Below are positions 25,607-34,663 of a DNA stretch of 64,000 nucleotides, one piece after another. The notes below the pieces were generated by a model. The model was not told the origin of the DNA and made no database searches. It saw nothing but the letters and a program-made list of their open reading frames with translations. The translations under genes were made by a program, and so were the position numbers. Position 1 is the first letter of the stretch, and every line of letters starts with the position of its first letter. The stretch comes from Mycobacterium sp. 852002-51961_SCH5331710 (GTDB taxonomy: Bacteria; Actinomycetota; Actinomycetes; Mycobacteriales; Mycobacteriaceae): contig NZ_LZSQ01000113.1 of assembly GCF_001665535.1 (NCBI RefSeq), positions 62,001-126,000 on the forward strand. Reading direction: 5' to 3'.

Positions 25607-25903
25607 TCACCGGCGCGAGCAGTCCGCGGTGACCGTGATCGTGCGCTGGGCGACCACTTGGATCAGGTCGTCGCCGCGCCGCACCAATTCCGTTCGCTCG
25701 CGGGCGTTTCGCACATCAGTGACGACACACTTGTCGAGTGGCGCGCTCCCGATCCGGTTGACCTTGACATCGAAGCCCTGCGCCTCGAGCGTGGCGATGG
25801 TCAGCTGGGCCGATTCGGCGGCCGAAGCGATCGCGGGGGGCGTGAGGATCGCCCCGCACGCCGCCGCGGCGAGCCCGGTCATTGTCAACAGTATTGCGCG
25901 CAT
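25607..25903 (-). CDS. Small secreted protein, paralogue of the convergent gene
   Basis: Encodes 98 residues: signal peptide (about 1-28, AIASAA) then a two-Cys domain (DKCVVTDVRN, VTADCSRR). It shares the IGxAPxxxCVVTxVRN signature and the C-terminal TxxxDCSxR with its neighbour. GGGAG lies 8 nt before the ATG. Probably a local duplication with inversion. Function unknown. Confidence 0.8.
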   Translation of the reverse strand: MRAILLTMTGLAAAACGAILTPPAIASAAESAQLTIATLEAQGFDVKVNRIGSAPLDKCVVTDVRNARERTELVRRGDDLIQVVAQRTITVTADCSRR

Positions 25904-26002
25904 GGCGCGCTCCCTTCGTGTCGTGAAGGCCCCTGCGGCCTTTCAGGGGGTACGACGGGTTAGCGGCGCCAAAGGTTCAACACCACTTGCCGGAGGGATG
26001 GC

Positions 26003-26899
26003 GTGACGGCGGAAGTGACGACGCGCGACGGCCGTCGACTCGCCTACGAAGAGGTCGGTGATCCGAACGGACCGCTCGTCATCCACAATCACGGCGGGCC
26101 CAGCAGCCGCCTTGAGGTTCGCCTTCTGGCCGATTCCGCGACGAGCAACGGCATCCGACTCGTCGGGGTCGACCGCCCGGGCATCGGACGCTCCAGCGTT
26201 CAGAAGGCCCGGTCCTACGGCGGCTGGGCGGAGGATCTGACGGCCGTTGCGGATGCACTCGGTCACCGCGAGTTCGGCGTGACCGGATGGTCGGAGGGTG
26301 GCCCGTGGGCACTGGCTGCGGCCGCTTACATCGATCCGCAGCGGTTACGTCACGTCAGCAGCATCGCGCCCGGCAGTTACGGCGCGTTCGGCGACAACTC
26401 GGCAGCACCGTACCTGTCGAAGGTCGACGCCATGGGTGGTCGGTTGGCGCTCCGGTTCCCTGCGGGATTCAAGCTCATGTACGCCGCGCTGGGCTTGTCC
26501 GCCAAGCACATGCGCAACGGATTCCTGAAGACCCTTCGCGGCTCGGTCAACGAGTACGACCAAGAGATCCTCAGCCGGTCCGAGGTCGCGGACGACTTCA
26601 TGAACGCGGTGGCCGAATGCTTCGCCCCCGGATCGGTCGGCTTGGTACGAGACGCCGAACTGCTCTATCGGCGTTGGGATTTCGATGTCTCGCGGATCGA
26701 CCGACCCGTGCATCTGTGGCAGGGACTCGACGACCGGCTCGTGCCGGACCCGATCAACAAGGCGGTGTCCGATGCGATGCCGGGCGCGGTCTGGCACCCC
26801 GTCGAGGGCGCCGGTCACTTCGTCGCGATCGGCTCAGGCGACGAGATATTCGCCGTCGCGGCAGCCGAACTCCAGACGCCGCGACGTCCTACGCGGTGA
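26003..26899 (+). CDS. Alpha/beta hydrolase
   Basis: Encodes 298 residues with the single-domain alpha/beta hydrolase fold. The oxyanion region is HNHGGPSSR, the nucleophile elbow GWSEGGPWA (Ser), and the late triad members are in GLDDRLVP (Asp) and GAGHFVAIG (His). No signal peptide. The GTG start has GGAGGG 6 nt upstream. Substrate unknown. Its 3' end overlaps the convergent beta-propeller gene by 11 nt. Confidence 0.85.
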   Translation: MTAEVTTRDGRRLAYEEVGDPNGPLVIHNHGGPSSRLEVRLLADSATSNGIRLVGVDRPGIGRSSVQKARSYGGWAEDLTAVADALGHREFGVTGWSEGGPWALAAAAYIDPQRLRHVSSIAPGSYGAFGDNSAAPYLSKVDAMGGRLALRFPAGFKLMYAALGLSAKHMRNGFLKTLRGSVNEYDQEILSRSEVADDFMNAVAECFAPGSVGLVRDAELLYRRWDFDVSRIDRPVHLWQGLDDRLVPDPINKAVSDAMPGAVWHPVEGAGHFVAIGSGDEIFAVAAAELQTPRRPTR

Positions 26900-28067
26900 G
26901 CGTCTCCAATTCGCGCATCGCGGGCGTCGCTATGGGGTCGGTCGCGACGAACTCCGAATAGAGCATCGGCATCGTCGCATCGACGGCGAACATCGTCACA
27001 CCGCCCGCGTAGTCGGCCACGTAGAGGCGACCACCGCGCGAATCGACCGTCACACAGGACGGGCGGGCTTCGAGGGTGATCGTGTCGATGATCTGCAAGG
27101 TGAGCGTGCACAGCACCGCGACATGGTCGTAGTCGACGATGTATGCCCTGCTCTTGTCCTCACCCATCGCAAGTTGGGTTGGGGCACCACCGATCTCGAT
27201 GATGTCGGTGATGCGCCCCGTTGTCGTGAGGTCCACCACGTGCACCACGCCACCGCGAGCCCGGTCCGAGCTGAGGACGAACGCCGTGTCGTCCGCGAGC
27301 GCGATATCGCGAATCGGGGAACCGATCCGCACCGCGCCGCCGACGCGCCCGGTCTCGAGTTCGACTGTGACGACCGCGCTGCCACGCGCATCGGTGGTGG
27401 CGACGTAGAGCTTGGTTCCGGTCGGGTCGACGGCGAGTGCGTCGATTCCGATGCCGGCGCCGGTCGCGACGTCGATGGTGCCCACACGGTCGGCGGGGAT
27501 GTCGATCACCGCGATGTCGATGCGCCCGTCACCGGTGCGCCCGGCGTAGACCCGCTTACCGTCGGGGCTGACCGCGAGCGCCGTCACGTTGTCCGCCAGC
27601 GGATACGACGCGATCACCGACCTGGTCGCCGTATCCAGCACGGTGACCTCGTCCTTGTGGCTCCACGAGGAGGTGCTCACGTAGGCGCGGTCGTCGTGGA
27701 TCGCGACCGCGAACGGTTCACCGTGAACGGCGACGATCGCCTCCGCCGCCAGGGTCCGGGCATTGAGCACGGCGACGCTGTCGTCACCGGGGTGGGTGAC
27801 CAGCGTGGTACCCGCGCCGGTCGCGGCGATGTCGCCGATCGGCCCTCGACTCAACTCGACGGCACCCAGCGCGGTGGGCCCATGTTCGGGCATCAAAAAG
27901 TCAGCCATTGTCTTTCGGTACCTCCGCCGGATGCGTGTACCGGCCCTAGATTCCAAGTCGTATCGCGCCGTTTCGGCGCGGTCTGCAACGAGTCTAGCGA
28001 CGAATTCGGACATCCCCGGGCGACGCGATAGGCGGGCACCGAGCGTCCCTGTGAACCTCTCAGACAC
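26889..28067 (-). CDS. Seven-bladed beta-propeller protein (YncE-like)
   Basis: Encodes 392 residues. After a basic, Arg-rich first 55 residues come repeated blades of about 45 residues with YVST, RVYAGRTG, KLYVATTD, RAYIVDYD and RLYVADYAG elements, typical of YVTN/YncE propellers. Length and position beside the DapB-like locus recall the M. tuberculosis propeller Rv1057 (393 residues by memory), a stress-regulated gene. I use the GTG at 28067; a start at 27908 with GGAGGT upstream is the alternative and would give 339 residues. No signal peptide is obvious. Role unknown. Confidence 0.8.
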   Translation of the reverse strand: MSERFTGTLGARLSRRPGMSEFVARLVADRAETARYDLESRAGTRIRRRYRKTMADFLMPEHGPTALGAVELSRGPIGDIAATGAGTTLVTHPGDDSVAVLNARTLAAEAIVAVHGEPFAVAIHDDRAYVSTSSWSHKDEVTVLDTATRSVIASYPLADNVTALAVSPDGKRVYAGRTGDGRIDIAVIDIPADRVGTIDVATGAGIGIDALAVDPTGTKLYVATTDARGSAVVTVELETGRVGGAVRIGSPIRDIALADDTAFVLSSDRARGGVVHVVDLTTTGRITDIIEIGGAPTQLAMGEDKSRAYIVDYDHVAVLCTLTLQIIDTITLEARPSCVTVDSRGGRLYVADYAGGVTMFAVDATMPMLYSEFVATDPIATPAMRELETLTA

Positions 28068-28292
28068 CGCTTAGAAAAGCGCCCGTTACCCGATTGTTAC
28101 CTCTTGGTGCCTTCGAATAAACGGTTAATGACCTGTGTAAACGGTGGTGCCGCAAGGCGTTCCGAAGAATGTGGCCGACGGCACGTATTACGAATTCTTA
28201 GCTTTACGGCCCAAAGTGAGCCGTAGATCACAGGGCGACACGCCAGCAAATCGGCAACAGGCGCCACGACCGTCACACAGACCGCAGAGCGA

Positions 28293-28700
28293 CTACCGCA
28301 CCAGACGCAGCCTCGGCCTTTGCGGCGGCGACGGCGGCTGCACATTCACCATCGGAATCAGCTCCTCGGGGTCGCACAGCGCCAGCACCCGCGACGCCGC
28401 GACGCCTGGGACCACGCACCACGACACGCCCACCCGCAGCAGTCGGGCGTTGAGCGCGTGAAGTGCGGTCACCCCGTCGATCGCGAAGAAGTCCAGACCG
28501 GACAGGTCGAGGGTGACACGCGCGGCGTCGGTGACCGCGTCGAGGACGATCGCCGCGAAGTCCTTGACGTTTGCGGCATCGATTTCACCCGTCACCGACA
28601 CGACGATGTGGTCTGGCCCACCGACGGCGCAGGTGGTGGAGACGACGGACAGCACCCGCCTGGGCTGCGATGGCGGGCGGTGGACCGCGACGACGGACAT
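28293..28700 (-). CDS. STAS-domain protein (anti-sigma factor antagonist-like)
   Basis: Encodes 135 residues with one STAS domain: VSVTGEIDAANVKDFAAIV, then VTLDLSGLDFFAIDGVTALHAL. The usual phosphorylated Ser after the F/GSxG turn is replaced (FFAIDGV), so regulation by RsbW-type phosphorylation may be lost or altered. Pro/Arg-rich tails flank the domain. It is 165 bp downstream of an RsbW-like kinase gene. Confidence 0.83.
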   Translation of the reverse strand: MSVVAVHRPPSQPRRVLSVVSTTCAVGGPDHIVVSVTGEIDAANVKDFAAIVLDAVTDAARVTLDLSGLDFFAIDGVTALHALNARLLRVGVSWCVVPGVAASRVLALCDPEELIPMVNVQPPSPPQRPRLRLVR

Positions 28701-28865
28701 TTCTCGGTACCCGACCGCGTCCGGTTACCGGGTTCCGCGCTTGGCGCAGGTACCGGATTCAGGACGGTCGACGCCCCGGGGTTCATTACCCATACATGCG
28801 CTCGCTTTCTGCGATGGAAGTCAGCGAAGCGCCTTTACCCGCGTCGGCCGCGGACCAAACACACG

Positions 28866-29312
28866 TCAGGCGGATGTGGCGAACGGCTCATCCGAGGCGA
28901 GCCGGCAGTCGTCGAACTCGAGCTGAACGCGGGTGCCTGACGCCGACCCGTCGACAGTCGCGCGGTCGGACAGGGCCCGCATCAACTGGATGCCGCGACC
29001 GCGGGTGCTCGCCGCGTCCGGCTCTTTCTCCAACCAGGCGCCCTGGTCGGTGACGATCGCGGTCAGTCGACGCTCCTGGGCGTCATAACGGGCCGTCACG
29101 GACATCGTCCCGGCCTGCTCGGAGTCCACGTAAGCGAACTCGGCGGCGTTGGTCAGGGCCTCATTCACCGCGAGCAATAGGTCGCTGAGGCGGTCGGCGT
29201 CGAGCGCGAAGTTCGACTTCAACCACTGTGCGAACGCATTGCGGAACTCGGCAACGGTCTGCGCATCAGCAGGACCGTTACTCGAAAAGCCAAGTTCCGT
29301 CGGAGCGTTCAT
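28866..29312 (-). CDS. RsbW-like ATP-binding protein (anti-sigma/serine kinase)
   Basis: Encodes 148 residues of the GHKL ATPase fold. The N box is LLAVNEALTNAAEFAY, G1 is VTDQGAW, and G2 is STRGRGIQLMRALSD. Such proteins bind an alternative sigma factor and are released when a STAS antagonist binds, with the kinase phosphorylating STAS serines. Two STAS genes flank it. No sigma factor gene is in the window. Confidence 0.87.
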   Translation of the reverse strand: MNAPTELGFSSNGPADAQTVAEFRNAFAQWLKSNFALDADRLSDLLLAVNEALTNAAEFAYVDSEQAGTMSVTARYDAQERRLTAIVTDQGAWLEKEPDAASTRGRGIQLMRALSDRATVDGSASGTRVQLEFDDCRLASDEPFATSA

Positions 29313-29343
29313 GTCGTTTCTGATTACCCCGTCCGGCCGCGGC

Positions 29344-29691
29344 TCAAGCTGTGATGTTGTCGAGCGCGACGTCGAGCGAGGAAAACAGGTCGATCAAATC
29401 GGCGATCCCCGTGATCTTCAGTGGCCGGCTGGTGGCGGAACCCTCCGCGACGACCGCGAAGCGGGTCTCGGTGCCGTCGGTCTGGTTGTGGGTCTCCATC
29501 AACACCTGCATGCCCGCGGATCCCAGGAACTCCACGCTGGTCAGGTCGACGATCAGACCGACCGGATCCTTACCCAACGCCGCCTGCACGGCTTCCCGCA
29601 GCTGCGGTGCCGTGAGCATGTCGAGGTCACCGGAGGCGGCGACGACAGCGACGCGTCCCACCCAGTTCTCGGTACAAAGTTGTCCGTCCAA
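29344..29691 (-). CDS. STAS-domain anti-anti-sigma factor
   Basis: Encodes 115 residues. Unlike the other STAS protein here it keeps the canonical phosphorylatable site: DLTSVEFLGSAGMQVL, with Ser in GSAGM. Predicted role: when unphosphorylated it sequesters the RsbW-like protein encoded 31 nt downstream. Order STAS-RsbW on one strand suggests an operon. Confidence 0.88.
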   Translation of the reverse strand: MDGQLCTENWVGRVAVVAASGDLDMLTAPQLREAVQAALGKDPVGLIVDLTSVEFLGSAGMQVLMETHNQTDGTETRFAVVAEGSATSRPLKITGIADLIDLFSSLDVALDNITA

Positions 29692-29876
29692 GCCTCACCT
29701 CTTGTTTGGCAACCACCGTAGCGGTCATGGCCGTTCACGCGAGGCTGCAGTCTTAACCCGCGCAATAGGGTAGCGACTTCACGGTACCGATGCATAAACG
29801 GGGACCCATTCGCGCCGGTCAGGGCCCACATGGTCGATGAGTGGTGGGTGGTGCGCCGGCCAAGGGGCAGCGGCGG

Positions 29877-30584
29877 CTACGCGGGCGAATGCGGCCGGCT
29901 GACCAGTTGCACAGCGATCAAATGCAGGGGCGTGTTCTTCTCCTGGGAGAGCTTCACCAGCAGGTTGAACGCGTCAGCGGCGTCGAGATCGAACCGCTCC
30001 ATGATCATGCCCTTGGCCTGACCGATGATGTCGCGCGATGCCAGCGCGGTCCGGAACTGATCGTCGCGGCGCGCGCTCGCCAATCCGATCGCGGCGTGTG
30101 CCGCCACCGCCAACCCCAGGTCCTCGAGTTGCGCGGTGAACGCGTGCGCACGCTCCGAGTACAGGCTCAGCGCCCCGATCTCCGACTCATGGGTATAGAG
30201 CTGGATGGACAAGCTGGAGCGCACCGGCGTGACTTCGAGTGCACGCTGCATGAACTGCGACCATCGGTTCTCTGATTCGTAGTCGTCGACGCGCACCGTC
30301 ACCCGATCGTGGATGGTGTCGACGCAGGGTCCCTGCTGAAGGCTCTCCTGCAGGTTGTCGAGTTCTTTGGGCACCGGACCCGTGGCCGCAACGGAGCGGA
30401 CCCGCCGACTCTTGGGGTCCACCAGCGAAATGCCCGCATGGTCGACACCCGGCAGGATGCGGACCGCCGTCGCAGTGACCTCGTCGACAAGATTGTCGAC
30501 GCTCATGTCTGCGCCCTTTTGGCTGTGCAGGCTGCGCGCCAGCCGCGCGATCTCGTCATGAAGACCGCCGGAGTCATCGGTCAT
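29877..30584 (-). CDS. GAF-ANTAR RNA-binding antiterminator-type regulator
   Basis: Encodes 235 residues: a GAF sensor domain (about 15-160; AGISLVDPKSRRVRSVAATG, LYTHESEIGALSLYSER) followed by a C-terminal ANTAR domain (ASRDIIGQAKGMIMERFDLD, AFNLLVKLSQEKN). ANTAR domains bind dual hairpin RNAs to prevent termination. The GAF ligand is unknown. AGGGG lies 6 nt before the ATG at 30584. It belongs with the STAS/RsbW genes as a stress-sensing set. Confidence 0.88.
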   Translation of the reverse strand: MTDDSGGLHDEIARLARSLHSQKGADMSVDNLVDEVTATAVRILPGVDHAGISLVDPKSRRVRSVAATGPVPKELDNLQESLQQGPCVDTIHDRVTVRVDDYESENRWSQFMQRALEVTPVRSSLSIQLYTHESEIGALSLYSERAHAFTAQLEDLGLAVAAHAAIGLASARRDDQFRTALASRDIIGQAKGMIMERFDLDAADAFNLLVKLSQEKNTPLHLIAVQLVSRPHSPA

Positions 30585-30631
30585 GTCCACCCCTGGATCG
30601 ATTTCCCGGCCCATCGTACGACCGCAAGCCG

Positions 30632-31591
30632 TCAGGGTTGGGCGGCCCCGAGAATGCGCACGAGATCGGGCTTCATCGCCTGCAGCTGCGAACCCCAATA
30701 CGCCCAGGTGTGCGTACCGTCTGGCGGGAAGTTGAACACCGCGTTGCGTCCGCCGGACGCGAGGTACTTGCGCTGGAATTCCTTGTTCGTCGACAGGGTG
30801 ATGTTCTCGAGGAACTGCGCGCTGTACTGCGCCCCGAAGTTTGCGCCGTCGTCGAGTTCGGAGGTCGCGCCGTTGCCGCAGTAGATCCACAGCGCGGTGT
30901 TGTTGGCGACCAGCGTGTTGATGTTGGCCATCGGATCATTGCGGCGCCATGCCGGATCCGACGACGGGCCCCACATATCGGTCGCGTTGTAGCCGCCCGC
31001 ATCCTTCATCGAGAAGCCGATCAACGTGGGCCACAGCCCGCTCGACGGGTTGAGATATCCCGACAGTGAACCGGCGAAGATGAACTGCCTCGGATGCCAG
31101 ACGGCGAGGGTCAGCGCCGCACTGCCCGACATCGACAGCCCCACAACGGCATTGCCGAGCGGGTCCTGGCCCCGGTTGGCTGCAAGCCAGGCGGGCAGTT
31201 CCTGGGTGAGGAATGTCTCCCACTTGTAGGTCACGGTGCCTGCGCTTCCCGCCGCCGGGCGGTACCAGTCGGTGTAAAAGCTGGCCTGGCCGCCAACGGG
31301 CATGACGACCGAGATGCCGGATTGGTAGAACCACTCGAACGCACCGGTGTTGATGTCCCAGCCGTTGGCGTCCTCCTGTGCGCGCAGCCCGTCGAGCAGA
31401 TAGACCGAATGCGGACCGCCGCCCTGGAACTGCACGCGGATGTTGCGGCCCATCGACGGCGATGGCACGTCGAGGGTTTCCACAGGGAGCCCATCCCGCG
31501 AATATGCAGCCGCCGTGGGGATTTCGATCCCCACGCACACGAGCACCATCGCGATCAGAGCGACCAAGAGTCTGCCGGCAGACGAATTCAC
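30632..31591 (-). CDS. Antigen 85-type mycolyltransferase
   Basis: Encodes 319 residues. Signal peptide (about 1-29, PTAAA), then the esterase D fold of the Ag85 complex: LPVETLDVPSPSMGRNI, SVYLLDGLRAQED, nucleophile in VGLSMSGSAAL (Ser153) and the catalytic His in DGTHTWAYWG. It transfers mycolates between trehalose monomycolate molecules or to arabinogalactan in the cell envelope. Length and the conserved W-rich carbohydrate site fit FbpA/B/C; which one is not resolved. Its presence is strong evidence for a mycolate-containing host. Confidence 0.93.
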   Translation of the reverse strand: MNSSAGRLLVALIAMVLVCVGIEIPTAAAYSRDGLPVETLDVPSPSMGRNIRVQFQGGGPHSVYLLDGLRAQEDANGWDINTGAFEWFYQSGISVVMPVGGQASFYTDWYRPAAGSAGTVTYKWETFLTQELPAWLAANRGQDPLGNAVVGLSMSGSAALTLAVWHPRQFIFAGSLSGYLNPSSGLWPTLIGFSMKDAGGYNATDMWGPSSDPAWRRNDPMANINTLVANNTALWIYCGNGATSELDDGANFGAQYSAQFLENITLSTNKEFQRKYLASGGRNAVFNFPPDGTHTWAYWGSQLQAMKPDLVRILGAAQP

Positions 31592-31689
31592 GCGGGGAAG
31601 CTAGCAATCCGCGTCCCTGCGAAGAACGCGCCACGCACCGCTTGACCCGCTTGTTACCAAAAGTCAGCCGCGACGTCGCCGGCACGCGG

Positions 31690-31971
31690 TCAGCAGCCGA
31701 GTTCGACTACCGCGAGGCTGACGATGTCGCCGGCGGCGGCGGTCGAGATTCCGAGGTCGTCGCGGATCTTCATCACCGTCTCCGCGGCCGGCACGCCACG
31801 TGCCGCCTCCGCGCATACGAAGTTGCCCGCGGAGATCAGCTGATCCGCGCCGAGGAACACGTACTGTTCCTGAAGCTGGCGCACGAACTGGGCATGGTCG
31901 GCTGCAGCGGGCGCGGCTAACGCGACCGCGGTGGCAGCGGCAGCGATCAGCAATCCGATGATGCGTCGCAC
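31690..31971 (-). CDS. Secreted DUF732 protein
   Basis: Encodes 93 residues from the GTG at 31971, chosen because GAAGGAG lies 7 nt upstream; that box would be inside the coding region if the ATG at 31995 were used. Signal peptide ends at about PAAAD, followed by a DUF732 domain with two Cys (NFVCAEAA and VELGC). Function unknown. It is divergent from ectA. Confidence 0.82.
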   Translation of the reverse strand: MRRIIGLLIAAAATAVALAAPAAADHAQFVRQLQEQYVFLGADQLISAGNFVCAEAARGVPAAETVMKIRDDLGISTAAAGDIVSLAVVELGC

Positions 31972-32330
31972 GAAAAATCTCCTTCGATACCTCATTGATG
32001 TCGCGCGCTCATCGGCATTGACCGCGCACGAGAAAAGCGCCGGAGCGGGACCCCCGAACACTCCATTTGTCAGTCCAGGCAGATTGACGGCTGCGTCACA
32101 AACTACCCGTCGTTAGCCGATCAAAACATTGACGGGTCCGCTAGATAACGTTTTGATAACGCTTGATCACGTGACGGGTGTCTCAAGTATCGGCATCCGC
32201 GCAGGTGATTCGCCGCTGCGTCGCGCACCAAGCGGGCGTGCGCGAGGGGTCGAAACTTGCCTGTCATTTTTTGCTGGCATACGGTCATAACGCCGATGAC
32301 GTAACTGATGTGACTCGATAATTTTGTTCG
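31972..32330. promoter_or_regulatory. AT-richer divergent region between the DUF732 gene and ectA
   Basis: The 359 bp have no credible gene. They hold an inverted repeat ATCAAAAC (32120-32127) / GTTTTGAT (32150-32157). A direct repeat GATAACG at 32144-32150 and 32155-32161 overlaps it (11-nt period). Near the right end, GATAATTTT (32317-32325) precedes the ectA GTG by 5-8 nt as a leaderless -10. The repeats may bind an osmotic regulator of ectABCD; no known operator was recognised. Confidence 0.5.
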
Positions 32331-32933
32331 GTGGTGACAACGCAAGTGACCATTCGCGACCCGGGCTTGGCTCCGGATGAGCGGAATGCTGGTTCGAAAG
32401 CGCCAGCAGTACAGCCAATTTCATGGACCAATCATCTTCGGTCGCCCAATGAGGGCGATGCCGTCGCGATGCATCGCCTGGTGGCCGAGACCGAAGTACT
32501 CGATCTGAATTCCACATACACCTATCTGTTGATGGCCACGGACTTTGCCAGTACTTCGATTGTGGCGGAGAAAGACGGCCAGATCTGCGGGTTGATCACC
32601 GGCTACCACCCGCCCGCGCGACCCGAAGTGCTCTTCGTCTGGCAGGTGGCAGTCGCGGCGACCGCCCGAGGAACCGGACTGGCCAGCGCAATGCTCGACG
32701 ACCTCGTCCATCGCGTCCGCGCCGAGCGTCGGGGCCACCCCGTCACCGTGGAAGCCACGGTGGCGCCGAGCAACTCAGCGTCCCGTGCGTTCTTCGGTGC
32801 GTTCGCTCGGCGAAACGGGGTGCCCCTCATCGAAGAGCCCCGCTTCAGCGCCGCGCACCTGGCCGCCGACCAGTCCCACGAGGACGAGCCGACGGTCCGA
32901 ATTGGACCCATCACCACACCTTTGGCCGACTAG
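32331..32933 (+). CDS. ectA: L-2,4-diaminobutyrate N-gamma-acetyltransferase
   Basis: Encodes 200 residues with a GNAT fold (LFVWQVAVAATARGTGLASAMLDDLV, the acetyl-CoA loop; then VTVEATVAPSNSASRAFF). It acetylates 2,4-diaminobutyrate in ectoine synthesis. The start is GTG at 32331 or 32334, next to an AT-rich -10 and probably leaderless. First gene of ectABCD; ectB follows after 18 nt. Confidence 0.94.
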   Translation: MVTTQVTIRDPGLAPDERNAGSKAPAVQPISWTNHLRSPNEGDAVAMHRLVAETEVLDLNSTYTYLLMATDFASTSIVAEKDGQICGLITGYHPPARPEVLFVWQVAVAATARGTGLASAMLDDLVHRVRAERRGHPVTVEATVAPSNSASRAFFGAFARRNGVPLIEEPRFSAAHLAADQSHEDEPTVRIGPITTPLAD

Positions 32934-32951
32934 ACACCTCAGAAAGGACAC

Positions 32952-34241
32952 ATGTCTACGCCAGCAACACTCCCCCGTCCCGACGAATCCGACCTCCCCG
33001 AGGTGTACTCCTCGGTCGAGTCCGAGGTCCGCAGCTACTGCCGGGGCTGGCCGGCCACCATGGCCGTCGCCCAGGGCTCGTGGGTGACCGACACCTCCGG
33101 TCGGCGCTACCTCGACTTCTTCGCGGGAGCCGGCGCGCTGAACTACGGCCACAACAACCCCGAGTTGAAGCGGCCGTTGATCGAGTACCTGACCAACGAC
33201 AACATCGTGCACTCGCTCGATATGGCGACCGCGGCCAAGACGGAGTTCCTGCAGAACTTCGAGCAACTGATCCTCAAACCGCGCGGTCTCGATTACAAGG
33301 TGCAGTTCCCGGGGCCTACCGGCGCGAACGCCGTCGAGGCGGCCCTCAAGCTTGCGCGCAAGGTCACCGGTCGTGAATCGATCATCAACTTCACCAACGC
33401 GTTTCACGGAATGACGCTCGGTGCACTGTCGGTCACGGGTAACTCGATGAAACGGGCCGGCGCAGGCATCCCGCTGGTGCACGCCACGCCGATGCCATAC
33501 GACAACTACTTCGGCGGCGCCACCGAGGACTTCCACTGGTTCGAGCGGGTGCTCGATGATTCGGGCGGCGGACTCAACCATCCTGCCGCGGTGATCGTCG
33601 AAACCGTCCAGGGTGAGGGCGGCCTCAACGTCGCGCGAATGGAATGGCTGCAGGCGCTCGCCGAACTGTGCAGCCGCCGCGAGATCCTGCTGATCGTCGA
33701 TGACGTGCAGATGGGCTGCGGGCGCACCGGTCGCTTCTTCAGCTTCGAGGAGGCCGGCATCGTTCCCGACATCGTCACGCTGTCCAAGTCGATCAGCGGA
33801 TACGGTCTGCCGATGGCGCTGACCCTGTTCCGCAGGGACCTCGACGTGTGGACCCCCGGGGAGCACAACGGAACGTTCCGCGGCCACAACCCGGCGTTCG
33901 TGACTGCCAGCAAGGCGCTTGAAATCTATTGGCAGACCGAGACGTTCAGCGACGACACCATCTCCAAGGGTGAGCAGATCCGCGCTCGCCTGGAGAGCAT
34001 TGCCGCGCAGCATCCGGGCATCAGCGCGCGCGGACGAGGAATGGCACAGGGCCTCAAGTTCGAAGACGCGCCGATGGCCTCGGCGGTGTGCCGCGCGGGG
34101 TTCGATCGCGGCGTGCTCATGGAGACCAGCGGCCCCTCCGACGAGGTCGTCAAACTGCTTCCGCCGTTGACCACCTCCGAGGCGGACCTCGACGCGGGCA
34201 TCGACGTGCTCGCCGAGTCCGTCGCCGCGGCGCTTTCCTGA
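32952..34241 (+). CDS. ectB: Diaminobutyrate-2-oxoglutarate transaminase
   Basis: Encodes 429 residues, a class III PLP aminotransferase. It makes L-2,4-diaminobutyrate from aspartate semialdehyde and glutamate, the first ectoine step. Motifs are QFPGPTGANAVEAALKLARK, FTNAFHGMTLGALSVTGN, the PLP-contacting DDVQMGCGRTGRFF, and the Schiff-base Lys in TLSKSISGYG. AAAGGA precedes the ATG. Confidence 0.96.
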   Translation: MSTPATLPRPDESDLPEVYSSVESEVRSYCRGWPATMAVAQGSWVTDTSGRRYLDFFAGAGALNYGHNNPELKRPLIEYLTNDNIVHSLDMATAAKTEFLQNFEQLILKPRGLDYKVQFPGPTGANAVEAALKLARKVTGRESIINFTNAFHGMTLGALSVTGNSMKRAGAGIPLVHATPMPYDNYFGGATEDFHWFERVLDDSGGGLNHPAAVIVETVQGEGGLNVARMEWLQALAELCSRREILLIVDDVQMGCGRTGRFFSFEEAGIVPDIVTLSKSISGYGLPMALTLFRRDLDVWTPGEHNGTFRGHNPAFVTASKALEIYWQTETFSDDTISKGEQIRARLESIAAQHPGISARGRGMAQGLKFEDAPMASAVCRAGFDRGVLMETSGPSDEVVKLLPPLTTSEADLDAGIDVLAESVAAALS

Positions 34242-34267
34242 CCACATTCACTTGAAAGGAGCACGAC

Positions 34268-34663
34268 ATGATCGTGCGTACCACCGACGAGATCACCGGC
34301 ACCGATCGCGATGTGTCGGCGAAGGACTGGAGATCCAAGCGCATCATCCTCGCGGGCGACGGGGTCGGCTTCTCCTTCCACGAGACCACCATCAACGCGA
34401 ACTCCGTCAGCGAGTTCCACTACCGCCACCACGTCGAGGCGGTGTGGGTGGTCGAGGGCACCGGCACCCTGACCAACCACGAGACCGGTGAAGAGCACCC
34501 CCTGCGCCCGGGCACCATGTATCTGCTGGACGGGCATGAACGTCACCGCGTCACGTGTGATACTCAGCTTCGGATGCTGTGTGTGTTCAATCCTCCAGTG
34601 ACCGGCCAAGAGGTCCACGACGAAACCGGTACCTATCCACCCCCGGCGGTGCAAGCAAGTTGA
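34268..34663 (+). CDS. ectC: L-ectoine synthase (cupin)
   Basis: Encodes 131 residues, the family's usual size. It closes N-gamma-acetyl-diaminobutyrate to ectoine. The cupin core is visible in EFHYRHHVEAVWVVEGTGTL and LRPGTMYLLDGHERH, which supply metal and substrate residues. GAAAGGAG lies 6-9 nt upstream of the ATG. Its TGA overlaps the ectD TTG. Confidence 0.96.
   Translation: MIVRTTDEITGTDRDVSAKDWRSKRIILAGDGVGFSFHETTINANSVSEFHYRHHVEAVWVVEGTGTLTNHETGEEHPLRPGTMYLLDGHERHRVTCDTQLRMLCVFNPPVTGQEVHDETGTYPPPAVQAS

Noticed and set aside
28690..28760. SigF-like promoter (GGGTAC) before the STAS/RsbW genes
   Set aside because: No convincing GTTT -35 element at 15-17 nt; too weak to list as a promoter.
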